From: Roseovarius autotrophicus
Lineage (GTDB): Bacteria > Pseudomonadota > Alphaproteobacteria > Rhodobacterales > Rhodobacteraceae
Length of the DNA stretch: 64,000 nucleotides
Assembly: GCF_018069895.1 (NCBI RefSeq)
Contig: NZ_JAGQDH010000001.1
Location: forward strand, 186,001 to 250,000
Reading direction: 5' to 3'
Every line of letters starts with the position of its first letter. Positions within the stretch are counted from its first letter, which is position 1. Shown here in pieces: positions 1 through 10,684 of this stretch. The notes under the pieces were generated by a model. That model made no database searches. It was given only the letters and a program-made list of their open reading frames with translations, and had not been told where the DNA came from. The position numbers and the translations under genes are program-made.

Positions 1-938
1 CGCAGATCGGTCGTCTCCATCCCGATTTTCGCGCTGTCATAGGGGGTTGTCTGGTAAATCTCCGACACCCAGTTGCCATAGAGCAGATGCGCGTGGCTGC
101 GCCAGCGGTTGAGCGGCCCACGCGCGGGATCGTCGCCCGGGTAGTAGTTGCAGGGCACGTTGATCGGCGTTCCCGCCGCGATATCGCGGTCATATTCCTG
201 CTTGAGCGTGTCGCTGTCATACTCGAAATGGTTGAAGATATAGAGCGCGCGGTGGTCCGTGTCCTCGACAAGACAGGGGCCGACCTCGTCGCTGTCCAGA
301 AGAATGCGCAGGCCCGGCACGGCCTCGATCTCGGCGCGCTTCATCTCGGTCCAGCGGCTGACGGGGATCACGCAATCGTCGGAGAATCCACGCAGATAGG
401 GCGAGGCAGGGGCCATGTTTCGGTGCCGGAAACAGCCGAATGCCTTGGCGGGCAGCATGTGTTTCCTGACGCCGTGGAAGTGGTTGATCATCGCCATCCC
501 GCCCCAGCAGACGCCGAAGGTGGAATGCACATGGCTTTGGGTCCAGTCGAACACGCGGGCCAGCTCGTCCCAATAGGTCACGGCGTCGAAATCGAGATGT
601 TCGATCGGCGCGCCGGTGATAATGAGGCCATCGTATTTGTCGCCCGAGGCCGCAACATCCGAGAACGGGCGGTAAAAGCTCTCCATATGTTCGGCGGCGG
701 TGTTCCTGGCCTGGTGCTCGCTCATGCGGATGAGGTCAAAGTCGATCTGCAACGGCGTGGCACCGATCAGCCGCGCGAACTGGTTCTCGGTCTGGATTTT
801 CTTGGGCATGAGGTTGAGCAGGCCGATGCGGAGCGGGCGGATATCCTGCCGGGCGGCTTGATCCGGGTCCATCACCATCACGCCCTCGCGCCGCAGAACA
901 TCGTAGGCAGGCAGGGTGGCGGGGATCTTGATGGGCAT
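1..938 (-). CDS. metA: Homoserine O-acetyltransferase, MetA type (3' end cut by window edge)
   Basis: This enzyme acylates L-homoserine in the first committed step of methionine synthesis. The first 312 codons are visible and the last few residues lie beyond position 1. The nucleophile sits in FGVCWGG (Cys144), and the His/Glu pair is seen in IFNHFEYD. In the acyl-CoA selectivity loop the protein reads GAPIEHLDF. The Glu (residue 113) corresponds to the Glu that marks acetyl-CoA users, where succinyl-CoA users have Gly. I therefore prefer acetyltransferase over the older succinyltransferase label. ATG start at 938; it lies 16 nt downstream of the P-loop ATPase gene on the same strand, so the two are probably cotranscribed. 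Confidence 0.95.
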   Translation of the reverse strand, partial: MPIKIPATLPAYDVLRREGVMVMDPDQAARQDIRPLRIGLLNLMPKKIQTENQFARLIGATPLQIDFDLIRMSEHQARNTAAEHMESFYRPFSDVAASGDKYDGLIITGAPIEHLDFDAVTYWDELARVFDWTQSHVHSTFGVCWGGMAMINHFHGVRKHMLPAKAFGCFRHRNMAPASPYLRGFSDDCVIPVSRWTEMKRAEIEAVPGLRILLDSDEVGPCLVEDTDHRALYIFNHFEYDSDTLKQEYDRDIAAGTPINVPCNYYPGDDPARGPLNRWRSHAHLLYGNWVSEIYQTTPYDSAKIGMETTDL

Positions 939-954
939 GGGCGGTCCTCTCGTC

Positions 955-1818
955 TCAGACGGTGCGGCGGTCGATGGCGGTGGCTATGAGGGTCTCGAAA
1001 CGCGCGGCATCGGTGGCCGCGGCCACCTCATCCGCGCTCACCCGCACGCCCCATTTCGCCATCGCCTCATAGCGCGGCTGGCGATGTGAAAGCGCCTGCG
1101 CATAGGTCCAGCGGATGAAGTCATCCGGGTCAACTTCGGCCTCTGACAGATTGTTTTTGCGCAGATATTCATCCCAGACGCGGGTCAGGAAATCAGGCTG
1201 ATAGGCCATCGGCTTGGGCGCGCGGTCAAAGCGGCGGATGAGCTCGGCGGTATGTGCCTGGCTGCCTTCGATATAGACCAGCAGGCAATGCTGCGAAAGC
1301 TCGGTCAGGATCGGGTCGGCGGGGTCGTCGCCATCGACCCATTCGCAGATCGAGCCACCCGTATCGCAGACGAAATGCGGATAGCCATAGAGCCGCTGGC
1401 TGCGCTCGATGAAATAGGCCGTGTCCATCAGCGCGTGGATCTCGGCCTGACGGAACTGCTCCTGCCGGCGACGATATTCTTCCATCGGCATTCCGCCCTT
1501 CGCGGCCGCGCCGGGCTTGCCCAGATAGGTCGAGACCGGGGTGAGATTGTTGAAGGTGATGTTGGAGCCGATATAGATCGAATCCGTCAGGAGCAGGTCG
1601 CGCAGGAAGGGCACCTGCATGGCGTGCGCCTTGGCGTTGTCGACGATCAGTTCGCCCATGTAGCGTGTGCCGATCCGGTAATCGATCGAGTAGTGGAACC
1701 AGCCACCTGAATCGCGCAGCATCTGCGAGACATGGGTCTTGCCCAGCCCCGACATGCCATAGAAAAGCACCCGCTTCTGCGGGGCGGCGCGCCAGTCGCG
1801 GGCGGTCTGATAGATCAT
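955..1818 (-). CDS. P-loop ATPase of unknown role, cotranscribed with metA
   Basis: A 287-residue soluble protein with a clear Walker A motif, GMSGLGKT, at residues 21-28, preceded by a hydrophobic strand (RVLFY). No transmembrane segment or signal peptide is seen. The rest ([32 protein letters not shown]) looks like a nucleotide-kinase-like fold, but I recognise no characterised family. I believe similar ATPases are conserved in Rhodobacterales. The 16-nt gap to metA suggests one transcript, though a role in methionine metabolism is only inference. Confidence 0.8.
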   Translation of the reverse strand: MIYQTARDWRAAPQKRVLFYGMSGLGKTHVSQMLRDSGGWFHYSIDYRIGTRYMGELIVDNAKAHAMQVPFLRDLLLTDSIYIGSNITFNNLTPVSTYLGKPGAAAKGGMPMEEYRRRQEQFRQAEIHALMDTAYFIERSQRLYGYPHFVCDTGGSICEWVDGDDPADPILTELSQHCLLVYIEGSQAHTAELIRRFDRAPKPMAYQPDFLTRVWDEYLRKNNLSEAEVDPDDFIRWTYAQALSHRQPRYEAMAKWGVRVSADEVAAATDAARFETLIATAIDRRTV

Positions 1819-1877
1819 CGGCGGCTCCTTGTCTTGCGCGTCTTACCTGCTGTTTTCACGCGGGTTTGGCAAGAGGC

Positions 1878-1911
1878 CAAAGGAAAACCCCGCCCTGTGA
1901 GGGGCGGGGTT
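1878..1911 (-). terminator. Rho-independent terminator of the first fadL-like gene
   Basis: A perfect 10-bp stem (1886-1895 with 1902-1911, sequence AACCCCGCCC) has a 6-nt loop. Read on the minus strand it is followed by TTTTCCTTT. It starts 24 nt after the stop codon of the upstream porin gene. Confidence 0.8.
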
Positions 1912-1934
1912 CGTGTTCGTGTCCCGGTGTGGCT

Positions 1935-3035
1935 TCAGAACTTGAAGCCGATCTTGGTGCCCACGGCGATGGCATCGTTGTTTCTGAACGCGGTCACATT
2001 CGAGTTTGCGTTGCCGAGGTCAATATAGCTGATCCCGGTCGTGATCTTGATCGCGTCATTCTCGTAGATCGCCGCAAGGCCGTAGCGAATGAAGCCGTCC
2101 GTGCCCGCGAGGTTACCGACTTGCGAGCCTTCCTGTTTCTCGTAGCCGATGGTGGCGGCCCCGCTCCAGTTCGCGTTGACGCGGCGGCCGACGCCAAGCT
2201 CGTAGGTCCAGACGTCATCCTTGTTGAAGGCGATCGGCACGTTCACCGGTGCGCCGCTCGCGAAGGAGATGAAGTCAAACGGCTGAACGGTGAACTCGGT
2301 CCATTCACGCCATTTGATCGATCCGAAGACCAGCGTGTTGGCGGCAATGCCCGACTGGAAGTGGAGCGTGATCGCGCGCGGAATTTCCACGTCGAAGCTT
2401 GCCCCGGTGTTGTCCTTGAAGTCGTGCTCGGTCTTGGATTCGTAGGTCAGGGCCAAACGCAGCGCGATATCGGGGATCTCATAGGCCGCGCCGAGCAGGT
2501 ATCCGAACTGATAATCCTTGTCCACGCTCAGCGTGTAGGGCGTTCCCGGACCGGAGCCCAGAGGCGCGGTCACCGGCGAGATCACGGTGATGTCGCCATC
2601 AAGTCCCATGTAACGCAGCCCGCCATAGACGCTGAAGCGGTCGGAGACCTTGTAACGGGCGAGAAGGTTCACGGAGATGGAACCGACATCGGCATCCGAA
2701 CCGGCAAAGAACGAACCGGGCGTTTTGTAATCGACATCGGCCCCCATAGGTTCGTCGATCACAAGACCCAGGGTGAACCGGTCGTTGATGTCGGTCTTGA
2801 TACCGCCCGCAAAGTTGCGATAGCTTTTCAGGATGTTGCCGGTCGGTCCTGTCGGAACACCGGGAAGCGGCGTGCCCGACACGGACGGGTTGACGTTCAC
2901 CACCGAGAATTCCGCATAGTTCTTGCTTTTCTCGAACAGGATCATCGACGGATCGCCGCGCCGTTCGATCCCGCCCGCATCCGCCATCGTGGCCGTCATG
3001 GCGAGCGCTGTGGCAGCCATCATGTAGTCTTTCAT
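1935..3035 (-). CDS. OmpP1/FadL-family outer membrane protein (copy 1)
   Basis: A 366-residue beta-barrel protein of the FadL/TodX/OmpP1 family, which lets long-chain fatty acids and other hydrophobic compounds cross the outer membrane. It has a short signal peptide (residues about 1-20, ending near MADA/GG), many alternating Gly/aromatic strands, and ends in Phe (KIGFKF), as barrel substrates of the BAM machinery do. It is shorter than E. coli FadL and the N-terminal hatch is reduced. The ATG at 3035 is preceded by a strong Shine-Dalgarno (GGAGGGGGA). It stands alone, with its own promoter and terminator. Substrate unknown. Confidence 0.85.
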   Translation of the reverse strand: MKDYMMAATALAMTATMADAGGIERRGDPSMILFEKSKNYAEFSVVNVNPSVSGTPLPGVPTGPTGNILKSYRNFAGGIKTDINDRFTLGLVIDEPMGADVDYKTPGSFFAGSDADVGSISVNLLARYKVSDRFSVYGGLRYMGLDGDITVISPVTAPLGSGPGTPYTLSVDKDYQFGYLLGAAYEIPDIALRLALTYESKTEHDFKDNTGASFDVEIPRAITLHFQSGIAANTLVFGSIKWREWTEFTVQPFDFISFASGAPVNVPIAFNKDDVWTYELGVGRRVNANWSGAATIGYEKQEGSQVGNLAGTDGFIRYGLAAIYENDAIKITTGISYIDLGNANSNVTAFRNNDAIAVGTKIGFKF

Positions 3036-3063
3036 CTGTCCCCCTCCTGAGTGTTATCGGCGC

Positions 3064-3091
3064 ACACTATACCCACACGGGAATCGGTCAA
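3064..3091 (-). promoter_or_regulatory. Candidate sigma-70 promoter for fadL-like copy 1
   Basis: On the minus strand TTGACC (3086-3091) is followed after 16 nt by TAGTGT (3064-3069). An overlapping TATAGT sits at 3066-3071 but with a short 14-nt spacer. It lies about 30 nt upstream of the start codon. The -10 choice is uncertain. Confidence 0.45.
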
Positions 3092-3173
3092 TCTCTGACG
3101 CCGCGTCACAATCTTCAGGCGCCATCAGGGTTGCGAGAGAAACACAGGCTAAACGGGTTTTTTAAAGTCATCA

Positions 3174-4055
3174 TTAACGCCTGGAGCGTGTTTCCGACCA
3201 AAGATTGAGGTAATTTGCCCCGAAAATCACCGCCGCGCCCAGGATCACCCAAAGCTCGATCGCCTCGCCATAGAGCAGGAGCGCGATCACCGCGATCAGA
3301 GGCAGGCGCAGGAAATCCACCGGCACCACAACCGTGGCGGGAGCGAGCGCAAGCGCCGTGGTCAGGCACAGATGCGCCACAAGTCCCGCGAGGCCAATGA
3401 GAACGAGCCAGGGCAGGGCGGCGGCAGAGGGCCAGGCGATATCGCCGTCATAGCCCGCGCAGATGAGGCCAAGTCCGATCTGCATGAGCGTCATCCAGAA
3501 CAGGATCGAGGTAAGGCTTTCGTGACGTGTGAGGCGCTTGGTGGCGAGGATGGAGCCGGCGAAACCGAGGGCGGCGCAGGCGGCGGCAAGCTGGCCGAGG
3601 CTCAGCGTGTCGGGGCTGGGGCGCGTGACCATCAGGATGCCGATGAAGCCCAGAAGCGCGGCCAGCACCCGGACGCGCGTCAGCCGCTCGCCCAGAACCA
3701 GCGGCGAGAGCATCAGAACCCAGAGCGGCGAGGTGAATTCGAGCGCGAAGACCTGCGCCAGCGGAATGAGCGTGATCGCCAGGAACCAAAGGTTCTGGCC
3801 GGTGAAGTGAAACAGGTTGCGGATGGCATGGAGGCCGAGACGGTCCCGGCGCACCTCGCCCAGATGGCCAGTCGCGCGCGCCACGATCACCACGACGACA
3901 AAGCCCACGATGGAGCGGTAGAGCATGATCTCGAACGTGTCATGATCGAGGCTGACCGCCCGCCCCGCCACCGCCATCGAGGAAAACGACGCCACCGCGC
4001 CCAGCATCCAGAGTGCTGCGCGCAACGTCTGCGGCGCGGGAATGGCCGGTGTCAT
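3174..4055 (-). CDS. EamA/DMT-superfamily permease
   Basis: A 293-residue inner-membrane protein with about ten hydrophobic segments in two EamA repeats (for example LWMLGAVASFSSMAVAGRA in the first half and FAGSILATKRLTRH opening the second). This is the drug/metabolite transporter fold, usually an exporter of small metabolites or amino acids. I chose ATG at 4055 because it overlaps the stop of the upstream monooxygenase-fold gene in an ATGA. An in-frame ATG 48 nt further upstream would lie inside that gene. Substrate unknown. Confidence 0.85.
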   Translation of the reverse strand: MTPAIPAPQTLRAALWMLGAVASFSSMAVAGRAVSLDHDTFEIMLYRSIVGFVVVVIVARATGHLGEVRRDRLGLHAIRNLFHFTGQNLWFLAITLIPLAQVFALEFTSPLWVLMLSPLVLGERLTRVRVLAALLGFIGILMVTRPSPDTLSLGQLAAACAALGFAGSILATKRLTRHESLTSILFWMTLMQIGLGLICAGYDGDIAWPSAAALPWLVLIGLAGLVAHLCLTTALALAPATVVVPVDFLRLPLIAVIALLLYGEAIELWVILGAAVIFGANYLNLWSETRSRR

Positions 4056-4314
4056 TCTTCGCTCATGGTGAATGTGCGGGGCATGTGGCCGGTCACGCGC
4101 CACCAGTCGCTGGCGCGGGTGCGGTTCTGGTGGGCGTCGAATGCGGCACGGCCGGCAAAGCTCTCTGTCACGGTGAACACGCCCGGCGCGGTCTCGGTCA
4201 CATCAAACGAGAGGCAGCCCGGCTCGGCGCGGCTCAGACGGATATGCTCGGGCAGGGCGGCGCGGGCGATGTCGATCTCATGGTCTGCGCAGGTCATCCG
4301 CCCGGTCAGGCGGA

Positions 4315-4324
<10 letters not shown>
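4052..4324 (-). CDS. Antibiotic-biosynthesis-monooxygenase (ABM) fold protein
   Basis: A protein of about 90 residues with the ABM/quinol-monooxygenase pattern: an N-terminal strand, [35 protein letters not shown], then a C-terminal [10 protein letters not shown]. Small cofactor-free oxygenases or stress-linked dimers of this fold are common. The start is ambiguous: GTG at 4324 lies inside guaA, and GTG at 4318 gives a 4-nt GTGA overlap with the guaA stop. Either way it is translationally coupled to guaA, and it overlaps the permease gene downstream by 4 nt. Function not deducible. Confidence 0.8.
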
Positions 4325-5883
<1,559 letters not shown>

Positions 5884-5926
5884 GATCGCCCAATAATGCG
5901 CCCCTCGGCCCTGTGCAAGCCTGTGG

Positions 5927-7192
5927 CTACCAGCGATAGCTGAGGCCTGTAACCACCTCGTTCTGGTGCATCCGGATCTTGACGTTCTGGGGCACGCCGG
6001 TCAGCGCCGGGTTCGCGCCTCTGAAACTGTTGGAAACCGCGTGGGTATAGGCGAATGTCGCCTCCCAGCGGTCATTGAGCGCATAGCTGCCGCCAACCGA
6101 GAAATGCCATTGCGGCGTGCCGGGGGCGATGGTGTTGATGACCACCTCGCCGCTGTTGGAGATGAAATCGCTCGAATAACTCACGCCGCCGCGCAGCGTC
6201 AGCCGGTCGGATTTGCGCCAGATCGCGGCCAGCCGCCAGACATCGACATCCTCCCATCCGAAGCCAAGGCCACCGGGCGCGCCAAGCGGGCCATTGGGTG
6301 GTGCGCTCGGGTTGGCGATGGCGTCGATCTCGCCATAGAAAATCCGCTGATATTCGCCGGTAAAGGTCCAGTCGGGCAGGGCGGCGGGGGTGTAGGCCGC
6401 GCCAAGCGTGAGCATGGCGGGAATGTCAAAATCGCCGCCATCGGCGAAAAGGCCGCTGTATTTGTCAAAGCGCGACATCTGGATACGGCTGCGATAGGCC
6501 GCGCCAAGGGTCCAGGCGGCGCTTGCCTCATAGAGCAGCCCGAGATTGACGCCGCCGCCGGTGGACCAGTCATGGCCGCGATTCGTCACCTGACCGGGCG
6601 CAACCGAAAATCCGGGATTGTCGAAGGCCTCCAGCCCCTCGGCCTTGAACCGCTGCACCGCAAGAATGGGCGAGACGCCTGCGCTCAGGCGGTCCGTGAC
6701 CTGATAGGCGAGGTTCACCGAGATGAACGCCTGTTCGAGATTGACACCCAAGGGCGAGGACCCCGCGCCGAAGCCTGCAAAGAAGTTGGTGTCGAACTCG
6801 GTATTCATGCCGCCATTGGCAAAGACAAAGGCCCCGAGGGTTGCGCGCCCGCCAAGCTCGAAATTGACCCCGCCGCAGGGGATCACGAAAATATCGTTAT
6901 CGGACGAGAACTTGCCCGGTGTAAGAGGCCCGCCCGGCGCGATGGTCACGTCACGATCGGGCGAGAAAAAGCTTAGGCAGAGCGCGGCGCTGTTGCCAAG
7001 CTTGACGCCGGTGGCGGGGTTTTGCGCCATGCCCAGAACACCGGTCGATACCGCAACACCCGCGCCCGCCATGCCCTTGGACTGCCCGCCATAGCCATTG
7101 GCGAAATAACCGTTGGTAGCGGCGGCGGGGCCGGCAAGCGTGCCAAGGGCGAGCGCTGCGGCTGCTTGCAGAAGGGTGGAGAAACGTGTCAT
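5927..7192 (-). CDS. OmpP1/FadL-family outer membrane transport protein (copy 2)
   Basis: A 421-residue protein closer in length to canonical FadL. The signal peptide (residues 1-25, cut near AAA/TN) is followed by the family N-terminus [19 protein letters not shown] and AQNPATG, which form the hatch, and then a barrel ending in Trp (GLSYRW). The likely role is uptake of long-chain fatty acids or hydrophobic carbon sources. It is not closely similar to copy 1, about 3 kb away, so this is not a recent duplication. It lies 43 nt upstream of guaA on the same strand. Confidence 0.9.
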   Translation of the reverse strand: MTRFSTLLQAAAALALGTLAGPAAATNGYFANGYGGQSKGMAGAGVAVSTGVLGMAQNPATGVKLGNSAALCLSFFSPDRDVTIAPGGPLTPGKFSSDNDIFVIPCGGVNFELGGRATLGAFVFANGGMNTEFDTNFFAGFGAGSSPLGVNLEQAFISVNLAYQVTDRLSAGVSPILAVQRFKAEGLEAFDNPGFSVAPGQVTNRGHDWSTGGGVNLGLLYEASAAWTLGAAYRSRIQMSRFDKYSGLFADGGDFDIPAMLTLGAAYTPAALPDWTFTGEYQRIFYGEIDAIANPSAPPNGPLGAPGGLGFGWEDVDVWRLAAIWRKSDRLTLRGGVSYSSDFISNSGEVVINTIAPGTPQWHFSVGGSYALNDRWEATFAYTHAVSNSFRGANPALTGVPQNVKIRMHQNEVVTGLSYRW

Positions 7193-7462
7193 CGGCTGTT
7201 CCAGGATCGGGCCGCGTCATTGCGCGGCGATATTCACGGATGCGTGTCTTTAAGACAGGGGCGCGGGCGGCTCCATTCTCTTTTTTGCCCTGAAAAGGGA
7301 ACGGCACCGCCATCATGGCCTTTCGGCAACATGTCGTTTTCACACCCCATGCGCCGCAATCCGTCACAGGGCCGGTTTCATGACGCGCTAGAAGCGGTGC
7401 ATGGTCCGCCCGAGCGCGGGCATTCGACGACGCGTGGTCCGGCTCAGACGAAGGGGGCTTTC

Positions 7463-9010
7463 ATGGCAGAGGCAGTAACGCAAGGCAGACGGGCACGGGG
7501 CGGCGGCGGGGCCGCGCGCCGGGCCGAGCGCACCGCCGTGAGTGTCGAGACCGCGCGCTATATCGAACGCAATATCCCCAATTTCGAGGTGCTGACCGAG
7601 GAGGCGCTTGAGATCATCGAGTGGAACGCCGATACGGTGCTGGAAGAGATCGGCGTCAATTTCGTGCAGAACCCCGCCGCGCTTGACCGCTGGCGGCAGG
7701 CGGGGGCCGATGTGCGGGGCGAGCGGGTGCGCATCCCGCGCGGACTTGCCCGCCAGCTTTGCGCCACCGCGCCTTCGACCTTCACGCAACACGCCCGCAA
7801 CCCCGCGCGCAATGTCGAGATCGGCGGGCGCAACCTCGTTCTGGCCCCGGTCTATGGCCCGCCCTTCGTCCATGACATGGAGCATGGCCGCCGCTATGCC
7901 ACCATCGAGGATTTCCGCAATTTCGTGCGTCTCGGCTACATGTCGAAATGGCTGCACCATTCCGGCGGCACGGTCTGCGAGCCCACGGATATTCCGGTCA
8001 ACAAGCGCCATCTCGACATGCTGCTGGCGCATATGACGCTGTCGGACAAGCCGTTCATGGGATCGGTGACAGAGCCGTCGCGCGCGCAGGACAGCGTGGA
8101 GATGGCGTCTATCCTCTTTGGCGCGGAGTTCGTGCAACAGAACACGGTGATGACAAGCCTCATCAACGTCAACTCGCCGATGACCTTCGACGATGTGATG
8201 ATGGGATCATTGGAGGTCTATGCCGCCAACAATCAGGCCAGCATCATATCTCCGTTCATCGTCGGGGGCGCGATGGCGCCTACCACGGTGGCGGGGACGC
8301 TCACGCAGGTTTTGGCCGAGGTGCTGGCGGGGATCGCCTATTCCCAGCTTGTGCGCCCTGGCGCGCCGGTGATTGCGGGGGCCTTCGTGACCTCGATCGA
8401 CATGAACAGCGGCGCGCCCACCTTCGGCACGCCCGAGGCCGCGCATATCACCTATGGCGCGGGGCAACTGGCGCGGCGGCTGGGGCTGCCCTATCGCTCG
8501 GCCGGTGCGTTCACCGGCTCCAAGCTGCCCGATGCGCAGGCCGCCTATGAGACCGCCAACAGCCTCAACATGGGGCTGCTGGCCGGGGTGAATTTCATGC
8601 TGCATTCCTGCGGCTGGCTGGAGGGGGGGCTGGTCTCGTCCTACGAGAAATTCGTCATGGATGCCGATCAGCTTGGCGCGCTGCACCATCTGGCGCTTGG
8701 CGTTCTCATGGACGAGAACGGGCAGGCGATGGACGCGATCCGCGAGGTGGGGCCGGGCGGGCACTTCCTGGGCTGCGCACACACGCAGGCCAATTTCAAG
8801 ACCGCCTTCTGGCGCTCGGACCTGCTCGATTACAAGCCCTACGAGACCTGGTCAGAGGAAGGCGGGCGCGACACGATGGCCCTTGCCAATGCACGGATGA
8901 AGAAGATGCTGGCCGATTACCAACAGCCCTCGCTCGACCCGGCCATCGCGGAGGCGCTTGACGCCTATGTGACGCAGCGCAAGGCCGGGATGCCGGACGC
9001 CTTCGGCTGA
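7463..9010 (+). CDS. MttB-superfamily (trimethylamine methyltransferase-like) protein
   Basis: A 515-residue MttB-family protein. Start chosen at ATG 7463, preceded by AAGGGGG with normal spacing; upstream extensions would run through the intergenic region. Conserved MttB stretches include GPPFVHDMEHGR, HHSGGTVCEPTDIPVNKRH and EVGPGGHFLGCAHTQ. There is no in-frame UAG, so this is a non-pyrrolysine member, a group that includes glycine-betaine and other quaternary-amine demethylases. Those enzymes pass the methyl group to a corrinoid protein; none is encoded nearby. The Arg/Gly-rich N-terminus (RARGGGGAARRAER) precedes the TIM barrel. Substrate not deducible. Confidence 0.88.
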   Translation: MAEAVTQGRRARGGGGAARRAERTAVSVETARYIERNIPNFEVLTEEALEIIEWNADTVLEEIGVNFVQNPAALDRWRQAGADVRGERVRIPRGLARQLCATAPSTFTQHARNPARNVEIGGRNLVLAPVYGPPFVHDMEHGRRYATIEDFRNFVRLGYMSKWLHHSGGTVCEPTDIPVNKRHLDMLLAHMTLSDKPFMGSVTEPSRAQDSVEMASILFGAEFVQQNTVMTSLINVNSPMTFDDVMMGSLEVYAANNQASIISPFIVGGAMAPTTVAGTLTQVLAEVLAGIAYSQLVRPGAPVIAGAFVTSIDMNSGAPTFGTPEAAHITYGAGQLARRLGLPYRSAGAFTGSKLPDAQAAYETANSLNMGLLAGVNFMLHSCGWLEGGLVSSYEKFVMDADQLGALHHLALGVLMDENGQAMDAIREVGPGGHFLGCAHTQANFKTAFWRSDLLDYKPYETWSEEGGRDTMALANARMKKMLADYQQPSLDPAIAEALDAYVTQRKAGMPDAFG

Positions 9011-9300
9011 GGCGCGGGCGGCACGTCGGCCAGAATCTGCGCCTCACCGATCAGGGCAATCAATACCTCCACATGACGCGCGGCACGGTATCCCGTGGCG
9101 CGCGTTCTTCTTGCCTGCTCCTCGGCGGCCTCGAGCGCGATCAACCGCGAGAGGGCGCTCGGGGTCGGTGGCAGGTGCCCCGGACCGAACAGCCGGGGTA
9201 GGGCGCGCTCGCGGACATAGGCTTGCGCGCCGATCCTCGCGGCCCGCACAAGCAGCGGCGGGCGACACAGGCGGCCAAGCTTCATGCGGATATCGTGCAT
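8965..9300 (-). CDS. DUF6477-type protein, divergent partner of the GafA-like gene
   Basis: A 111-residue soluble, Arg-rich protein matching the Rhodobacterales DUF6477 pattern as I recall it: LCRPPLLVRAARIGA near the N-terminus, LIALEAAEEQARRTRATGY, then ARHVEVLIALIGEAQ. The start codon is preceded by GGAGATGAGA. Its 3' end overlaps the convergent MttB-like gene by 46 nt. In R. capsulatus the gene next to gafA (rcc01866) has been linked to gene-transfer-agent control, and I infer this is its equivalent. Biochemical role unknown. Confidence 0.75.
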   Translation of the reverse strand: MHDIRMKLGRLCRPPLLVRAARIGAQAYVRERALPRLFGPGHLPPTPSALSRLIALEAAEEQARRTRATGYRAARHVEVLIALIGEAQILADVPPAPQPKASGIPALRCVT

Positions 9301-9439
9301 GGTCTCATCTCCTCACATGCGGATGCGGGGACGAGCCTTGCACGGGACGGGAGGGCGTTGCGCAGAGCCGGGACACAGCGCACGGTGAGGGTGCAAATTG
9401 TTCATGCTCTGTAAACGAAGGTTGATTTTACGGAAACAG

Positions 9440-9454
9440 TTAACGAACCGGTAA
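9440..9454. promoter_or_regulatory. Near-consensus CtrA site (TTAA-N7-GTAA) upstream of gafA-like gene
   Basis: TTAA, seven bases, then GTAA: one mismatch to the CtrA consensus TTAA-N7-TTAA. It lies in the 251-nt divergent intergenic region, about 100 nt upstream of the GafA-like start. CtrA is a known activator of gafA in R. capsulatus. A single near-match can arise by chance. Confidence 0.4.
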
Positions 9455-9551
9455 GATTTACACGCTTAAGTTGCAGAAACCATGTGGATAACCTGTGGAC
9501 AAATGGACGGCACCCCGTGTGCCGCGACTGGCAGAACTCTGGGGACTTGCA

Positions 9552-10643
9552 ATGCGACAGCAGCTACTAACCAAACCGACCCTCTCCAAGGTGCCGTCCT
9601 GGGTGCCCGAGGCGGCGCGTCATTACCTTGCGCATACCGAAAGCGGGGCCACGATCCGCGATCTCGCGCGGCATTCCGGGCGGCATGCCTCGACCGTGCT
9701 GCGCCAGATCCGTGCCTTCGAGACGCGCCGCGACGATCTGCTTGTGGATGAGGCGCTGCGACGTCTGGGCGGTGTGGTGAGCAAGTCACGGATCACCGGT
9801 TTTTCAGCCACGGAGCACCGAATGACAGGTCACGATATCCGACCCAAGAACAAGATCACGCTCAGCGAGGCGCGGCTGCGCGCCGAGGCACGCCGTGTGC
9901 TGCGACGGCTGTGCGAGCGGGGCGCCGTGCTTGCGGTGGCCTCTGACATGGACAGGGCCGTTGTGGTGCGCGAGACCGGGGTCGGCGCAACCCGCACCGC
10001 GGTGGTCGAGCGTGAGGTGGCCGAGGCGCTGGCCCTCAAGGCGTGGATCGGCTGCGACAATCCGGGGCGCGTCTCGCGCTACCACATCACGACGAAGGGG
10101 CGTGCCGCGCTTGGCGAGTTGCTGGCCGAGGACGAGAACGCCGCAACCGGCTTGCGGGAACCAGCGGTGGTGCTGACCGATGACGGGTTCGGGACGCCCC
10201 CGCCGCGCCTTGCCCCGAGCGACACGCCGCTTGCGGCGCTGGCGCGGCGGCGCGAAAAGGATGGCACGCCGTTTCTCAGCGCCGATCTTGTCCGCGCCGG
10301 CGAACGGCTGCGCGAGGATTTCGAACTGGCGCAGATGGCCCCGCGCACGGCGCAGAACTGGGATCATTTCCTTGCCCATGTGGACGAGGGCAGCGGTACG
10401 CCCGCCGCGCCAGGCTATGGCGCCGAGGCGGCGCGCGCCCGTCTCATCGGCGCGCTGCGCGAACTGGGGCCAGGGCTGAGCGATGTGGCTTTGCGTTGCT
10501 GCTGCTACCTTCAGGGGCTCGAGACGGCCGAGCGCAAGATGGGCTGGTCGGCTCGTTCTGCCAAGATCGTGCTGCGCATCGCGTTGCACCGGCTCAAACG
10601 CCATTACGAACGGCTGGGCGGGCGCGCAGACCTCATCGGCTGA
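9552..10643 (+). CDS. gafA: HTH/DUF6456 regulator, probable GafA (gene-transfer-agent activator)
   Basis: A 363-residue putative DNA-binding regulator. An N-terminal helix-turn-helix (SGATIRDLARHSGRHASTVLRQI, residues about 31-53) is followed by a linker. The C-terminal 75 residues form the DUF6456 domain, which resembles sigma-factor region 4 (ARLIGALRELGPGLSDVAL then WSARSAKIVLRIALHRL). GafA of R. capsulatus (rcc01865) has this architecture and directly activates the GTA promoter with CtrA and the RNA polymerase omega subunit. ATG 9552 was chosen for its GGGGAC site; an in-frame ATG at 9495 would add 19 residues. Two features support the identity: the divergent DUF6477 partner and the upstream CtrA-like site. 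No GTA structural genes are nearby, which fits the scattered GTA control loci. Confidence 0.75.
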   Translation: MRQQLLTKPTLSKVPSWVPEAARHYLAHTESGATIRDLARHSGRHASTVLRQIRAFETRRDDLLVDEALRRLGGVVSKSRITGFSATEHRMTGHDIRPKNKITLSEARLRAEARRVLRRLCERGAVLAVASDMDRAVVVRETGVGATRTAVVEREVAEALALKAWIGCDNPGRVSRYHITTKGRAALGELLAEDENAATGLREPAVVLTDDGFGTPPPRLAPSDTPLAALARRREKDGTPFLSADLVRAGERLREDFELAQMAPRTAQNWDHFLAHVDEGSGTPAAPGYGAEAARARLIGALRELGPGLSDVALRCCCYLQGLETAERKMGWSARSAKIVLRIALHRLKRHYERLGGRADLIG

Positions 10644-10684
10644 TCGCCCTTGCGCGCGGGCCGCGCGCGCCCGATCATGGCGCG

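Noticed and set aside
7193-7462. Extra N-terminal exons of the MttB-like protein in the long open frame from 7022
   Set aside because: The frame overlaps the opposite fadL-like gene, and ATG 7463 has a strong ribosome site directly upstream.
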